A stretch of 64,000 bases of DNA from Hymenobacter metallicola (lineage in GTDB: Bacteria > Bacteroidota > Bacteroidia > Cytophagales > Hymenobacteraceae): the NCBI RefSeq assembly GCF_004745645.1, contig NZ_SRMB01000002.1:372001-436000 (forward strand). The letters are read 5' to 3'. The first letter of the stretch is position 1. Each line of letters opens with the position of its first letter. This document shows positions 17,399 to 25,854 of the stretch, piece by piece. Under the pieces are notes generated by a model, which was not told the DNA's origin, did no database searches, and saw only the letters and a list, made by a program, of their open reading frames with translations. The position numbers were made by a program, and so were the translations under genes.

Positions 17399-18415
17399 CT
17401 AATATACAACAACCGCACCGGAGGCCGCGGAGTTCGTCTTGAGCTCCTGGCAACACCATTCTATCGTTTCAGCCAAAGGCCGGAAGCGCAGCCCGGTGGT
17501 GTTTTGCACTTTCTGACTCTGATATACGACGGGCTTACGCCCGGCGCGGGCCGTATCCTTGGTGATCAGGGGGCGGGCACCAGTCAGCAGGGAGCGGGCA
17601 TGCTCGGTGCGCCAGATCAGCTCGGCTGCCCAGTCGGGCACGGCAATTCGGGGAGCTTTCTTACCGAAACAAGCCGCTGCCTGCGCCAGAAAGTCATGCA
17701 GTGGTACGGCCCCGGCATTCAGGATAAACCGTTGCCCGGCAATGGCTGGCTGAAAGGCTAAGTGCACCATGGCTTCCACCACGTCGCGCACATCCACAAA
17801 ATTAATATTGCCGGGCGTATAAAAGGCGTGCTCGTTGTGGGCGTAGCGAAACAGCCGGGTACTACTCCGGTCCCAGTCGGCCGCGCCCAGTACTACCGAG
17901 GGGTTCACTATAACGGCGGATAGCCCTTCGGCTACCCCGCGCCACACCTCCAGCTCCCCCAGATATTTGGAAGTGGCATAGGCCGGATGCGCAGCTCCTA
18001 AATCCCACTTGGCCTCTTCGGTCAACACCTGCATTTTGCCGGGCTCCTGCTCGGCGGCGGCATTGCCCCCCAGGGCGGCCACCGACGACACGTGACACAA
18101 CCGGATTCCCTTCCGGTCAAGACAAGCATCCACGATATTGGCCGTGCCTTCTACATTAATCTGTTGCAGGGCGGCTTCATCCTGCGGGGCGTACGACACC
18201 AGGCCAGCGCAATGAAAAACGTGCTCCACTCCTTCCAACGCCTGCCGAATAACCAACGCATCCAGAATGTCGCCTTCCACCCACTCTACCTGGCTGGCAG
18301 CGGGAAAAGTCGGCACCTGCCGCCGGTATAACGCCCGCACTGCCTGCCCCCGCGCCACCAGGGCAGAAATAAGAAAGCTGCCAATCAGGCCACTGCCACC
18401 GGTAACGAAAATCAT
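17399..18415 (-). CDS. NAD(P)-dependent SDR epimerase/dehydratase
   Basis: The 338-residue extended short-chain dehydrogenase begins MIFVTGGSGLIGSFLI with the GxxGxxG nucleotide loop. The catalytic YxxxK is seen in PAYATSKYLGE (about residues 145-155), preceded by the HVSSVAALG serine strand. It resembles dihydroflavonol reductase-like or nucleoside-diphosphate-sugar epimerase proteins. It follows the CpsB phosphatase by 54 bases on the same strand, so it may modify a sugar nucleotide for the exported polysaccharide, but the substrate is not defined and a general ketone reductase remains possible. Confidence 0.85.
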   Translation of the reverse strand: MIFVTGGSGLIGSFLISALVARGQAVRALYRRQVPTFPAASQVEWVEGDILDALVIRQALEGVEHVFHCAGLVSYAPQDEAALQQINVEGTANIVDACLDRKGIRLCHVSSVAALGGNAAAEQEPGKMQVLTEEAKWDLGAAHPAYATSKYLGELEVWRGVAEGLSAVIVNPSVVLGAADWDRSSTRLFRYAHNEHAFYTPGNINFVDVRDVVEAMVHLAFQPAIAGQRFILNAGAVPLHDFLAQAAACFGKKAPRIAVPDWAAELIWRTEHARSLLTGARPLITKDTARAGRKPVVYQSQKVQNTTGLRFRPLAETIEWCCQELKTNSAASGAVVVY

Positions 18416-18469
18416 GTTCCCAGAATCAGGTTAGACAATGGAAGTAAACAACCCCAATACGGGGCTTTA

Positions 18470-19237
18470 TTACAAGGAATTATTGAGCAGCGGCTGGGTC
18501 AGCACTTTTTTCAGGTACGGCGTGGGCACCACCTTCTGCAGCAAGGTATCGGTGTGCTTCAGGTTGTGGGCATCGGTACCGAGCATATCGACCATGCCAG
18601 CATCGATGAGCTTCTCGGCTACGCGCTTGGCACCCGCCGAGTAATAACCCGCCAGCGAGTTCAGGTTGACTTGCAGCAGTACCCCGTTCTCGCGCACCTT
18701 TTCCAGGGCGGGAAAGCGGCCGTAGAAGTAAGTGTAGCGCTCCGGGTGAGCCAACACCGGCTGGTAACCGGCCGATTTTAGGTTGAATACGGTTTCTTCG
18801 AAGTTGAAGGGCTCGTTGATGTAGGAGGTTTCGAAGAGCACGTATTTTTTGTCGCCCCCGAAGCTGAGCAGCGGCTCTCCGCTGTCGAGCTTTTGCTGAA
18901 ACCACTCGTCTAGGTAGTACTCAGCGGCGCACTCCAGTTCGACATCGGTAATACCGGCCGCGGTGGCGGCTTCCTGCAAGCGGGCCAAAGCCGCCCGCAC
19001 GCCAGCAGGCGTGTTTTTGTAGAAGTCGCCCATGATGTGGGGCGTCATAATTAGCTTGCGGTACCCCAAGGTGCGCATAGCCTTCAACAGCTCGATAGAC
19101 TGTTCCAGGGTTTCGGCACCATCATCGAGGCCAGGCAGTAAATGGGAGTGCATATCCACTTCCAGCTCGGCCAACGCGGACTCTGGAGTTGCTGAGGTGG
19201 AAGAGCTGCCGAAAAGCCGCTGAAAGAAGGATGCCAT
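18470..19237 (-). CDS. CpsB/CapC-type tyrosine-protein phosphatase (PHP fold)
   Basis: The 255-residue product is a metal-dependent PHP-fold phosphatase of the CpsB/YwqE type, which removes phosphates from the BY-kinase that drives capsule or exopolysaccharide export. Seen: DMHSHLLPGLDDGAETLEQS (metal ligands, residues 28-47), MTPHIMGDFY, HPERYTYF and the final GTDAHNLK. It begins 20 bases after the Wzc-like kinase stop, so the two are co-transcribed, which supports the kinase-phosphatase pairing. Confidence 0.95.
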   Translation of the reverse strand: MASFFQRLFGSSSTSATPESALAELEVDMHSHLLPGLDDGAETLEQSIELLKAMRTLGYRKLIMTPHIMGDFYKNTPAGVRAALARLQEAATAAGITDVELECAAEYYLDEWFQQKLDSGEPLLSFGGDKKYVLFETSYINEPFNFEETVFNLKSAGYQPVLAHPERYTYFYGRFPALEKVRENGVLLQVNLNSLAGYYSAGAKRVAEKLIDAGMVDMLGTDAHNLKHTDTLLQKVVPTPYLKKVLTQPLLNNSL

Positions 19238-19257
19238 GCTGTGCGGAACGGCAAAGG

Positions 19258-21723
19258 TTAAGAAAACCGCTTGCGCAGCCGTGAGAACATGCCCGTAGCC
19301 GGGCGCGACTCCTCGTAATACCCTTGACCATACCCGTAGCCGTAGCCATAGCCATAGCCATACCCATACCCGTAGAGGCCGCTAGCCGTGGAGTCGTTCA
19401 GAATGGCGCAGAGGCGGGTGAAGTTGTTAGCCCGAATCAGCTTGTTGATGTTTTTCAGGAAGGTCTTCTTGGAGTAGTTGGCCCGCACGATATAAATTGG
19501 AATATCGGCTTTGCGCATGATCAGAATGCCATCCGTCACCAAGCCAACCGGGGGCGTATCAATCAGAATCACGTCGTAGTGCTGGTAGAGCTCCTCCAGC
19601 ATTTCGTCGAACTTCGAGCTTAGAATCAGTTCCGAAGGGTTGGGCGGCGTAGGCCCTGCCGAAATAAAGTCCAGCGTCGGAATGCTCGTGTGCTGAATGC
19701 ACTCGGCAATGGTATGCTTCTCGATGAGAATGGTGCTCACGCCGCGTACGTTTTCGGCCCCGAAGGCCAGGTTTACCTTGGGCTTACGCATGTCCAGGTC
19801 CAGGATGACTACGCGCTGCTCCGACAAAGCAATAATACCGCCCAGGTTTACCGTTACGAAAGTTTTGCCTTCCCCAGAAATCGTGGAAGTAACTGAAATC
19901 AGCCGCTTCTTCTTGGATGAGCTGATAAAGTCCAAGTTGGTACGAATCGAGCGGATAGACTCCGAAATAGCGGATTTGGGGTTCTTGTCGACCACCAATT
20001 TCGACACGGTCATCTTTTCCTTGTCGTAAGTCGGAATTACGCCCAGCACCGAGGCCGAGGTAGACCGCTCCAGCTCCCGCACATTCGTGACGGTGTTGTG
20101 CATGAAGTAGCGCACGGCCACCAGCGTCAGGCCCAGGGCAATACCACCCGCCAGACCAATGGCATAAATCATCATGCGCACCGGCGAAATAGGCGCGCTG
20201 GGCATGCTGGCCGGCGACAGAATCTGGAAGTCGGGCGTGGTGCCCGCCTTGGCAATGCTGAACTCGACTTTGCGGTCCATCAGCATCAGGTACGACTTTT
20301 CGTAAAGCTCAAACGGGCGCTTAAGGCGGGCCAGCTCGGTTTCCTTTTGGGGCAGAGTCTGCAGTTCGGCATTGAACTGCTCGCGCTGCTGGTTCATGGT
20401 ATTGATCTGCTCCTGCAACAGGCGGCGGTTTTGCTGGAGCAAGCGCCGGATGTTGTTTTTCACGTAGGCCAGGGCAGCTTGCTGCTGCTTGACGGCTTCC
20501 GTAGTTTCGTTGTAGGAGCGCAGCAGGCGCCGCAGGTTCCACTGCAGGCTATTCAGCTCGGTGAGCTGGCTGGTCAGCTGGTTGTCTTCGATGGCCGCAA
20601 TACCCGGAATGCTTTGCTCCAGGGTGGCGTCCTCGTTGGCCGTGAGCCGGTCCTGCTCGACCAGGCGGGTTATTTCTCCCAGCAGCCGGGCCTTCTCCAC
20701 AATCTTGAGGCGCTCTTCCTCCTGCTTGGCCAGCTTTTCGGTAATAGCCGACACCTCGCCCTTCACGTCGTAGGTTTTGTTTTGCTGCACGAAGGCTTGC
20801 AGATTAGCCTCCGCATCCTGCAACTTATCCTGGTTTTCGGCCAAGGTACGATCCAGGAACTTCAGGGTCTGGGCCGTAGCTTCCTGCTTCTTGGCCAGCT
20901 TCTCCTGCAGATACACCGTGTCAATCTTGTTGACAATTTCGCGGGCCTTGGCCGGATTGAAGTCGGTAAATGAGATTTGAATCGTGTTGGCGTCTGGGTT
21001 GACGATGTCCACGCTCAGGTTGGTATTCAAGTAAGCATTAACGGCCCCGTCATCGTTGATGACGAAATGGTAATTTTTCTCCCGGGCGTCCGCGTCGAGC
21101 AGCGCAGTAGAGGTAACCTTAAGCTCCATGCCGGGCACGATGATGGGTTGGCCCAACGTGTAGTCGCCCGTTTTTTCCTGGCCCTGATAGAGGTAAGACA
21201 ACCGAAATTGCTGAGGCCCGGTAAAGTTCAGGTTGAACTTGGTGTTGTAGTAGTTCGGGTCCTTGATGGTGTAGCTAACCTTGAAGGGCGAAATCCCATA
21301 CAACTCTGTTTCCAGCACCGTACCCTCCACGTAGTAGTTCACGTTCAGCTCCAGGGAATCCTTGAGGCGCTGGTAGATGATGTTGGACTTGATAAGCTCT
21401 ACCTCGCCTGACAACTTATTCAGGCTGCTGGCACCCACGGCTTGGCCCAAGGCACCGTCGAGGCCCAGCACGCCGGCCTCTGTTTTTTCGTCAATTTTGA
21501 GCAGTGACGACGACTTATACACCGGTTTGGTATAGCGCAGCAGCAGCCACGAGGCCGACAGGCCCAGCGCAATAAGCAAAACTATCCAGAGCAGGCTCCG
21601 GCGGGCAACCAGCAATAGAGTGGCAATATCCAAACCGCCATCCTCGTCTTCCGCTGCATTAGGTTCAGCGCCGCCGGCATTACGAATAAGTTCTTCCAGC
21701 TCAGCGTTTTCGTTTACTGCCAT
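19258..21723 (-). CDS. polysaccharide co-polymerase / tyrosine autokinase, Wzc-like
   Basis: The 821-residue BY-kinase has a Wzz-type N-terminus with a membrane helix near residues 33-53, a long periplasmic coiled coil (about 270-480), a second helix near 515-540, and a cytoplasmic kinase. The kinase shows Walker A in TISGEGKTFVTV, Walker A' in VVILDLDMRKP and Walker B in DVILIDTPP. The C-terminal tyrosine cluster is eight YG units followed by QGYY, before a basic end. It controls chain length and export by cycles of autophosphorylation. It lies between the Wza-like exporter (68 bases upstream) and its phosphatase (20 bases downstream). Confidence 0.95.
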   Translation of the reverse strand: MAVNENAELEELIRNAGGAEPNAAEDEDGGLDIATLLLVARRSLLWIVLLIALGLSASWLLLRYTKPVYKSSSLLKIDEKTEAGVLGLDGALGQAVGASSLNKLSGEVELIKSNIIYQRLKDSLELNVNYYVEGTVLETELYGISPFKVSYTIKDPNYYNTKFNLNFTGPQQFRLSYLYQGQEKTGDYTLGQPIIVPGMELKVTSTALLDADAREKNYHFVINDDGAVNAYLNTNLSVDIVNPDANTIQISFTDFNPAKAREIVNKIDTVYLQEKLAKKQEATAQTLKFLDRTLAENQDKLQDAEANLQAFVQQNKTYDVKGEVSAITEKLAKQEEERLKIVEKARLLGEITRLVEQDRLTANEDATLEQSIPGIAAIEDNQLTSQLTELNSLQWNLRRLLRSYNETTEAVKQQQAALAYVKNNIRRLLQQNRRLLQEQINTMNQQREQFNAELQTLPQKETELARLKRPFELYEKSYLMLMDRKVEFSIAKAGTTPDFQILSPASMPSAPISPVRMMIYAIGLAGGIALGLTLVAVRYFMHNTVTNVRELERSTSASVLGVIPTYDKEKMTVSKLVVDKNPKSAISESIRSIRTNLDFISSSKKKRLISVTSTISGEGKTFVTVNLGGIIALSEQRVVILDLDMRKPKVNLAFGAENVRGVSTILIEKHTIAECIQHTSIPTLDFISAGPTPPNPSELILSSKFDEMLEELYQHYDVILIDTPPVGLVTDGILIMRKADIPIYIVRANYSKKTFLKNINKLIRANNFTRLCAILNDSTASGLYGYGYGYGYGYGYGYGQGYYEESRPATGMFSRLRKRFS
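19327..19374 (-). repeat. hexanucleotide repeat encoding (Tyr-Gly)8
   Basis: Eight tandem six-base units encode the tyrosine tail of the Wzc-like kinase. Units vary only at synonymous positions (TAT/TAC, GGC/GGG/GGT). Unit gain or loss would keep frame and change the number of phosphorylation sites. Confidence 0.9.
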
Positions 21724-21791
21724 TCCGTCGTTACAAGTTAGTATCAGAGTCTTTAGGGCCGGAACTTCTACGGATCCTGGCAGACCTCTTA

Positions 21792-22745
21792 CTACTTATT
21801 AATAAGATCTCTCACCAAGATGTAAGTCGTCAGCAAACCTGCTACGCCTCCAATCAGACCAAACACCGATCCGGCATCAGTTAGTGCCTCAAAGAAGGGC
21901 CGGCGTACCGGTTCGATGTAGACAACATCATTGGGCTCCACCTGCAGGTTGGCCCGGCGCATCCCTTCAATGGTCGACAAGTCAATTACCTGCACCTGGG
22001 GATTACGCAAATCGCCCCGAATCAGTCGGATGTTATAAGCCCGGCCACGGCCACCACCAATTCCTCCGCCTCCTCCGAGGCCGCCACCTTCCAGACCACC
22101 GGCCGAGGCAATTACCTCAATCAGGTTCATGTTGTCGTTGTACATGGGAATAACCTGCCCACCGGGCGCCCCTAGTACAATGATGCGGTTGTTGGTGACC
22201 CGAGTAGCCACGTACGAGTCTTTGTAGAAGACATCGTACTTGGTTTTTAGCAGGCTGTCGGCTTCAAGCAACGTCAGGCCGCTCACTTTCACCATATTCA
22301 CCATCGGCAGATTGACAAAGCCGGTGGCCTGCACCAGAAACTCGCTGGTACTGGGGGCCTGCCCGCCTTGGTTACCCCGATTAGCTCCCCCAACGTTACG
22401 CGAGCCTACGCTGCTTTGTCCTACGCGGTTAGTAACACCACCGGTAGCCCCAGAAACTCCGCCGGGAGAGCCAAACTGCAATTCTCCGTTCGGATCCAGA
22501 ATTCGCTCCCCTTTGTTGGTGTACACCCGCACATCCAGATAGTCATTGGGCTGGATGATGTAGTTGCGGCTGGTGCGACCAACCAGCGTACGCAGCTTCA
22601 TGGTATCAACTCCTTCTCCCGTCGGGGTCGAGAACATAATGTTCTGCCGGTAGTACTTGCCGGTCACGCAGGAAGAAAATAGTACGGCGAAGGGCACGCA
22701 CAGCAGCCAGAGGCGCAGAAGGCGGTAAAGAGCGGTTTGTTGCAT
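21792..22745 (-). CDS. polysaccharide export outer-membrane lipoprotein, Wza-like
   Basis: The 317-residue protein has a lipoprotein signal (AVLFSSCVTG, lipid cysteine about residue 26), a Poly_export domain (NDYLDVRVYTNKGE onwards), and SLBB-like repeats (GFVNLPMVNMVKVSGLTLLEA, then PGGQVIPMYNDNMNLIEVIASAGG). A Gly-rich insert (GGGLGGGGGIGGGRGR, about 216-232) interrupts the second SLBB. The C-terminus has a hydrophobic segment (VFGLIGGVAGLLTTYILV) like the amphipathic or membrane helix of Wza. It forms the outer-membrane channel for the polysaccharide whose export is controlled by the Wzc-like kinase encoded next. Confidence 0.93.
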   Translation of the reverse strand: MQQTALYRLLRLWLLCVPFAVLFSSCVTGKYYRQNIMFSTPTGEGVDTMKLRTLVGRTSRNYIIQPNDYLDVRVYTNKGERILDPNGELQFGSPGGVSGATGGVTNRVGQSSVGSRNVGGANRGNQGGQAPSTSEFLVQATGFVNLPMVNMVKVSGLTLLEADSLLKTKYDVFYKDSYVATRVTNNRIIVLGAPGGQVIPMYNDNMNLIEVIASAGGLEGGGLGGGGGIGGGRGRAYNIRLIRGDLRNPQVQVIDLSTIEGMRRANLQVEPNDVVYIEPVRRPFFEALTDAGSVFGLIGGVAGLLTTYILVRDLINK

Positions 22746-22827
22746 GCAGGCTGATAAAGCCGAAGTCTAGTTCGAAAGCTATGGGAAAGACCCAGTTAGG
22801 TGGGTGCATTTTTCCCTAAAAAACCTT

Positions 22828-22857
22828 CAAAGTAACCGAATTGGCGCGCCCTTTCAA
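22828..22857 (-). promoter_or_regulatory. candidate promoter of the polysaccharide export operon
   Basis: Read leftward, TTG is followed after 20 bases by TACTTTG, one base short of the Bacteroidota -7 consensus TAnnTTTG. It lies 83 bases before the Wza-like start. Confidence 0.4.
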
Positions 22858-22978
22858 AATCGGGTCGGTGTTGGGCCGGGCCGAACTGGCTTCTCTGCGG
22901 TTAAAATCGTACTTTCGCAAACCCAAAACCGGGCCAATCCGGTTATGCTCTAACCCTCCCCACCCAACTGCTTTTTTC

Positions 22979-24118
22979 ATGGAACTTGTAGCCACCGAAA
23001 ACCAAACGATGATTGCCCAGATGGTGCGCGACTTTGGCGCGACCCACATCAAACCTGATATGATGAAATGGGACGAAAGCCAGGAGTTTCCCGTCGAGGT
23101 TTTCAAAAAGCTGGGCGAGTTAGGACTAATGGGCGTATTAGTACCCCAGGAGTACGGCGGAGCAGGCTTCGGCTACGTGGAGTACGTCACGGCTATTGCC
23201 GAGCTGTCCAAGATTGACCCTAGCATCGGGCTGAGCATGGCGGCGCACAACTCGCTTTGCACGGGCCACATTCTGCAGTTCGGCTCAGAAGAGCAGAAGC
23301 ACAAATGGTTGCCTAAGCTGGCTTCGGCCGAATGGATTGGCGCCTGGGGCCTGACCGAGCCCAATACCGGCTCGGACGCTGGCAACATGCGCACCGTGGC
23401 CGTGGAAGACGGTGACGACTACGTGCTGAACGGTGCCAAAAACTTTATTACCCACGGCAAGAGCAGCAACATTGCCGTTGTTATTGCCCGTACCGGGGAA
23501 GTCGGCGACTCGCACGGCATGACGGCTTTCGTAATCGAGAAGCCTACTGAAGGCTTTACCCACGGCCTGAAAGCCGATAAGCTGGGCATGCGCGCCTCGG
23601 AAACAACTGAATTGATTTTCACCGACTGCCGCGTCCCGAAGGCCAACATCCTGGGCAAAGTCGGTGAGGGCTTCATTCAGTCGATGAAGGTGCTGGACGG
23701 CGGCCGGATTTCCATTGCGGCGCTGTCGTTGGGTATTGCTCAGGGGGCTTTCGAGGCCGCGCTGCGCTACTCCCAGGAGCGCCACCAGTTCAACCAGCCG
23801 ATTTCCAACTTCCAGGGCATTTCCTTTAAGCTGGCCGATATGGCCACCGAAATTGAAGCGGCTTCCTTGCTCACCTACCGCGCTGCCGATATGAAGGACC
23901 GCGGCCTGAACGTGAATCAGGAGTCGGCCATGGCCAAGCTTTACGCTTCAGAAGTGTGCGTACGAGCTGCCAATGAAGGCGTACAAATCTTTGGGGGATA
24001 TGGCTACACCAAGGACTACCCCGCCGAGAAGTACTACCGCGACTCCAAGCTGTGCACCATTGGCGAAGGCACCTCGGAGATTCAGAAGCTGGTAATTGCC
24101 CGTACTTTGCTGAAGTAA
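22979..24118 (+). CDS. acyl-CoA dehydrogenase
   Basis: The 379-residue flavoprotein oxidises acyl-CoA to trans-2-enoyl-CoA in beta-oxidation or branched amino acid breakdown. Family signatures: [14 protein letters not shown] (FAD and substrate loop), a [16 protein letters not shown] stretch, and the C-terminal [19 protein letters not shown] followed by IGEGTSEIQ. The start at 22979 ([19 protein letters not shown]) is the normal N-terminus; upstream codons in the same frame cover a promoter-like TACTTTCG at 22910. Length and motifs fit short/branched-chain or butyryl-CoA dehydrogenases. Chain-length preference cannot be read. Confidence 0.96.
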   Translation: MELVATENQTMIAQMVRDFGATHIKPDMMKWDESQEFPVEVFKKLGELGLMGVLVPQEYGGAGFGYVEYVTAIAELSKIDPSIGLSMAAHNSLCTGHILQFGSEEQKHKWLPKLASAEWIGAWGLTEPNTGSDAGNMRTVAVEDGDDYVLNGAKNFITHGKSSNIAVVIARTGEVGDSHGMTAFVIEKPTEGFTHGLKADKLGMRASETTELIFTDCRVPKANILGKVGEGFIQSMKVLDGGRISIAALSLGIAQGAFEAALRYSQERHQFNQPISNFQGISFKLADMATEIEAASLLTYRAADMKDRGLNVNQESAMAKLYASEVCVRAANEGVQIFGGYGYTKDYPAEKYYRDSKLCTIGEGTSEIQKLVIARTLLK

Positions 24119-24140
24119 AACCCCGCAACTTGATTAGGGC

Positions 24141-24171
24141 TTGCACGGTAAGAAAGAGCCTGTTATCTTTG
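24141..24171 (+). promoter_or_regulatory. promoter of rpsU
   Basis: TTG at 24141 and TATCTTTG at 24164-24171 are 20 bases apart, a near-ideal match to the Bacteroidota -33/-7 consensus. Transcription should begin near 24178, about 34 bases before the rpsU start. Confidence 0.8.
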
Positions 24172-24211
24172 CGACCCCTAAAGAAGAAAGTTTTTCATTC
24201 CAACTGAGCAT

Positions 24212-24406
24212 ATGATCATCGTCCAGATTAAGGATAACGAGTCTGTTGACCGTGCCTTGAAGCGTTTTAAGAAAAAGTTTGAGCGCACCGGCGTTCTGAA
24301 GGAACTGCGTCGTCGCACCTTCTTCCAGAAGCCTTCGGTTACCAAGCGTAAGCAGAAGGAGAAGGCCGTGTACAAGCAGACGATGTACGCTACCGACAAC
24401 TACTAG
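24212..24406 (+). CDS. rpsU: 30S ribosomal protein S21
   Basis: The 64-residue basic protein has the S21 signature: [20 protein letters not shown] and the following [14 protein letters not shown] segment, with a lysine-rich middle. S21 sits near the 3' end of 16S rRNA; in Bacteroidota it helps hold the anti-Shine-Dalgarno, in keeping with leaderless-like initiation in this phylum. It has its own promoter and a strong terminator, and precedes xerC and hpf as in many Bacteroidota. Confidence 0.98.
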   Translation: MIIVQIKDNESVDRALKRFKKKFERTGVLKELRRRTFFQKPSVTKRKQKEKAVYKQTMYATDNY

Positions 24407-24433
24407 GGAGCAGTTCACTGCCAGCTAGAATTT

Positions 24434-24476
24434 AACCGCCTGATTTGCTTTCCTAAGCGAATCAGGCGGTTTTTTC
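24434..24476 (+). terminator. terminator of rpsU
   Basis: A 17-bp stem (AACCGCCTGATTTGCTT against its complement, one G-T pair) with loop TCCT is followed by a run of T residues. Confidence 0.94.
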
Positions 24477-24483
24477 GCGTTCG

Positions 24484-24491
24484 TACTTTCC
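24484..24491 (+). promoter_or_regulatory. candidate -7 element of xerC
   Basis: TACTTTCC matches seven of eight positions of TAnnTTTG and lies 52 bases before the xerC start, just after the rpsU terminator. No clear -33 TTG was seen. Confidence 0.35.
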
Positions 24492-24543
24492 AGGATAATT
24501 CCATACATTGGGTATCCGGCCCTGGTGGCACGGCACTCAGCGT

Positions 24544-25431
24544 ATGGAATTATTTTTTGATTATCTGCGGTTCGAGCGGCGCTACAGTCCGCACACGGTG
24601 CTCTCGTACCAAACCGACCTGCGGCAGTTCAGCGACTATCTGAAAGCTACCTATGAGATGGCACAGCCCGAGCAGGCCGACCACACCCTGATTCGCTCCT
24701 GGGTGGTGACGCTCATGCAACAGCAGCTGGATCCGCGTACCGTAAACCGTAAGATTGCCTGCCTGCGCTCCTATTTCAAGTTTCTGCTCCGCACTGGGGT
24801 AGTGAGCAAAAACCCGATGCTGCGCATCAAGTCGCCGAAGGTGGCCAAGAAGCTGCCCGACTTCGTACCCGAAGACTCGCTCAATGGCTTGCTCAACTCC
24901 TTCGAGTTTCCGCCCACCTTTGTTGGCTCGCGCGACCAGGCCGTACTGGAGTTACTCTACGGCACGGGTATTCGTCTTTCCGAGCTCATCGGCATCCGGC
25001 ACGAAGACCTGAGTCTGAGCAGTAAAACCGTGCGCGTGACGGGCAAAGGCAACAAGCAGCGCATTGTACCGCTGAACCCATCTCTGATAATAGTGCTGGA
25101 GCGCTATATAGCGCAAAAGCAGGCTGAATTTGGGACCAGTGACAACGCCCGTGGGCCCCTACTCGTTACGGAGAAGCTAGAGCCTCTCTACGAAAAGCTC
25201 GTGTATCGTACTGTAAAGCACTATTTAAGTCAAATAACGACGGCCTCGTCCCAACAGCACCCGCACGTTTTGCGCCACTCCTTTGCGACGCATCTGCTAA
25301 GCAAAGGAGCCGACCTGAACGCCATTAAGGAGCTGCTGGGGCACGCCAACTTAGCGGCCACGCAGGTATACACGCACTTATCCATCGACAAGCTCAAATC
25401 CGTGTTTGAAAAGGCCCACCCCAAGGCCTAG
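24544..25431 (+). CDS. xerC: tyrosine recombinase XerC/XerD-type
   Basis: The 295-residue site-specific recombinase has an N-terminal SAM-like DNA-binding domain (RRYSPHTVLSYQTDLRQF) and a catalytic domain with the full set of residues: Arg in GTGIRLSELIGIRHEDL, Lys in VTGKGNKQR, HVLRHSF (His-x-x-Arg), LGHANLAATQVYTH (His and nucleophile Tyr). It resolves chromosome dimers at dif. The start at 24544 (MELFFDYL) is preferred to one 12 codons upstream. Its position between rpsU and hpf is the conserved Bacteroidota arrangement and argues for the housekeeping Xer rather than a phage integrase. Confidence 0.95.
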   Translation: MELFFDYLRFERRYSPHTVLSYQTDLRQFSDYLKATYEMAQPEQADHTLIRSWVVTLMQQQLDPRTVNRKIACLRSYFKFLLRTGVVSKNPMLRIKSPKVAKKLPDFVPEDSLNGLLNSFEFPPTFVGSRDQAVLELLYGTGIRLSELIGIRHEDLSLSSKTVRVTGKGNKQRIVPLNPSLIIVLERYIAQKQAEFGTSDNARGPLLVTEKLEPLYEKLVYRTVKHYLSQITTASSQQHPHVLRHSFATHLLSKGADLNAIKELLGHANLAATQVYTHLSIDKLKSVFEKAHPKA

Positions 25432-25464
25432 TTGTTTCTTTTTTTACCCAAACCCCTAAAAAAG

Positions 25465-25764
25465 ATGAAAGTACAGATGCATTCGGTACACTTCGATGCC
25501 GACCAAAAATTGCTCGATTTCATCCAGAAGCGCCTCGATAAGCTCGAAACCTTTTATGACCGTGTCACGGAAGGTGAGGTGATTCTGAAACTCAATAACA
25601 AAGACGGCATCGACAACAAGACGGTCGAAATTAAGCTGTTTGTACCCGGCACGACGCTATTTAGTCAGGAGGACGCCCCCTCCTTCGAAGCCGCCGCCGA
25701 CGCCGCCGCCGACAACCTGCGCCGCCAGATTACTAAGCATAAAGAGAAAATAACCAGCCACTAG
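25465..25764 (+). CDS. hpf: ribosome hibernation promoting factor (HPF/YfiA family)
   Basis: The 99-residue protein has the HPF pattern MKVQMHSVHFDADQKLLDFI and KRLDKLETFYDRVTEGEV, with a final Ala-rich AADAAADNLRRQITKHKEK helix. It binds the 30S A and P sites and silences ribosomes in stationary phase. It is the short form, without the dimerisation domain of long HPF. It begins 33 bases after xerC and is probably co-transcribed. Confidence 0.94.
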   Translation: MKVQMHSVHFDADQKLLDFIQKRLDKLETFYDRVTEGEVILKLNNKDGIDNKTVEIKLFVPGTTLFSQEDAPSFEAAADAAADNLRRQITKHKEKITSH

Positions 25765-25797
25765 GCTATCCTCGGCCGCATAGAGGATATGCTGCAT

Positions 25798-25835
25798 GAA
25801 AAAGCCCCGTCAGACCAGCTGACGGGGCTTTTTTA
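25798..25835. terminator. bidirectional terminator between hpf and metK
   Basis: GCCCCGTCAG/CTGACGGGGC with flanking A- and T-runs stands between the convergent genes. Confidence 0.93.
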
Positions 25836-25854
25836 GTAACCAAATTTCTGGAAA

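Noticed and set aside
19327..19374. Possible CRISPR array at the short repeat in the kinase gene
   Set aside because: Units are six bases in frame, without spacers, and encode the tyrosine tail.
24544..25431. Phage or island integrase and nearby att site
   Set aside because: The recombinase is in the conserved rpsU-xerC-hpf context, and there is no tRNA, direct repeat or phage gene beside it.
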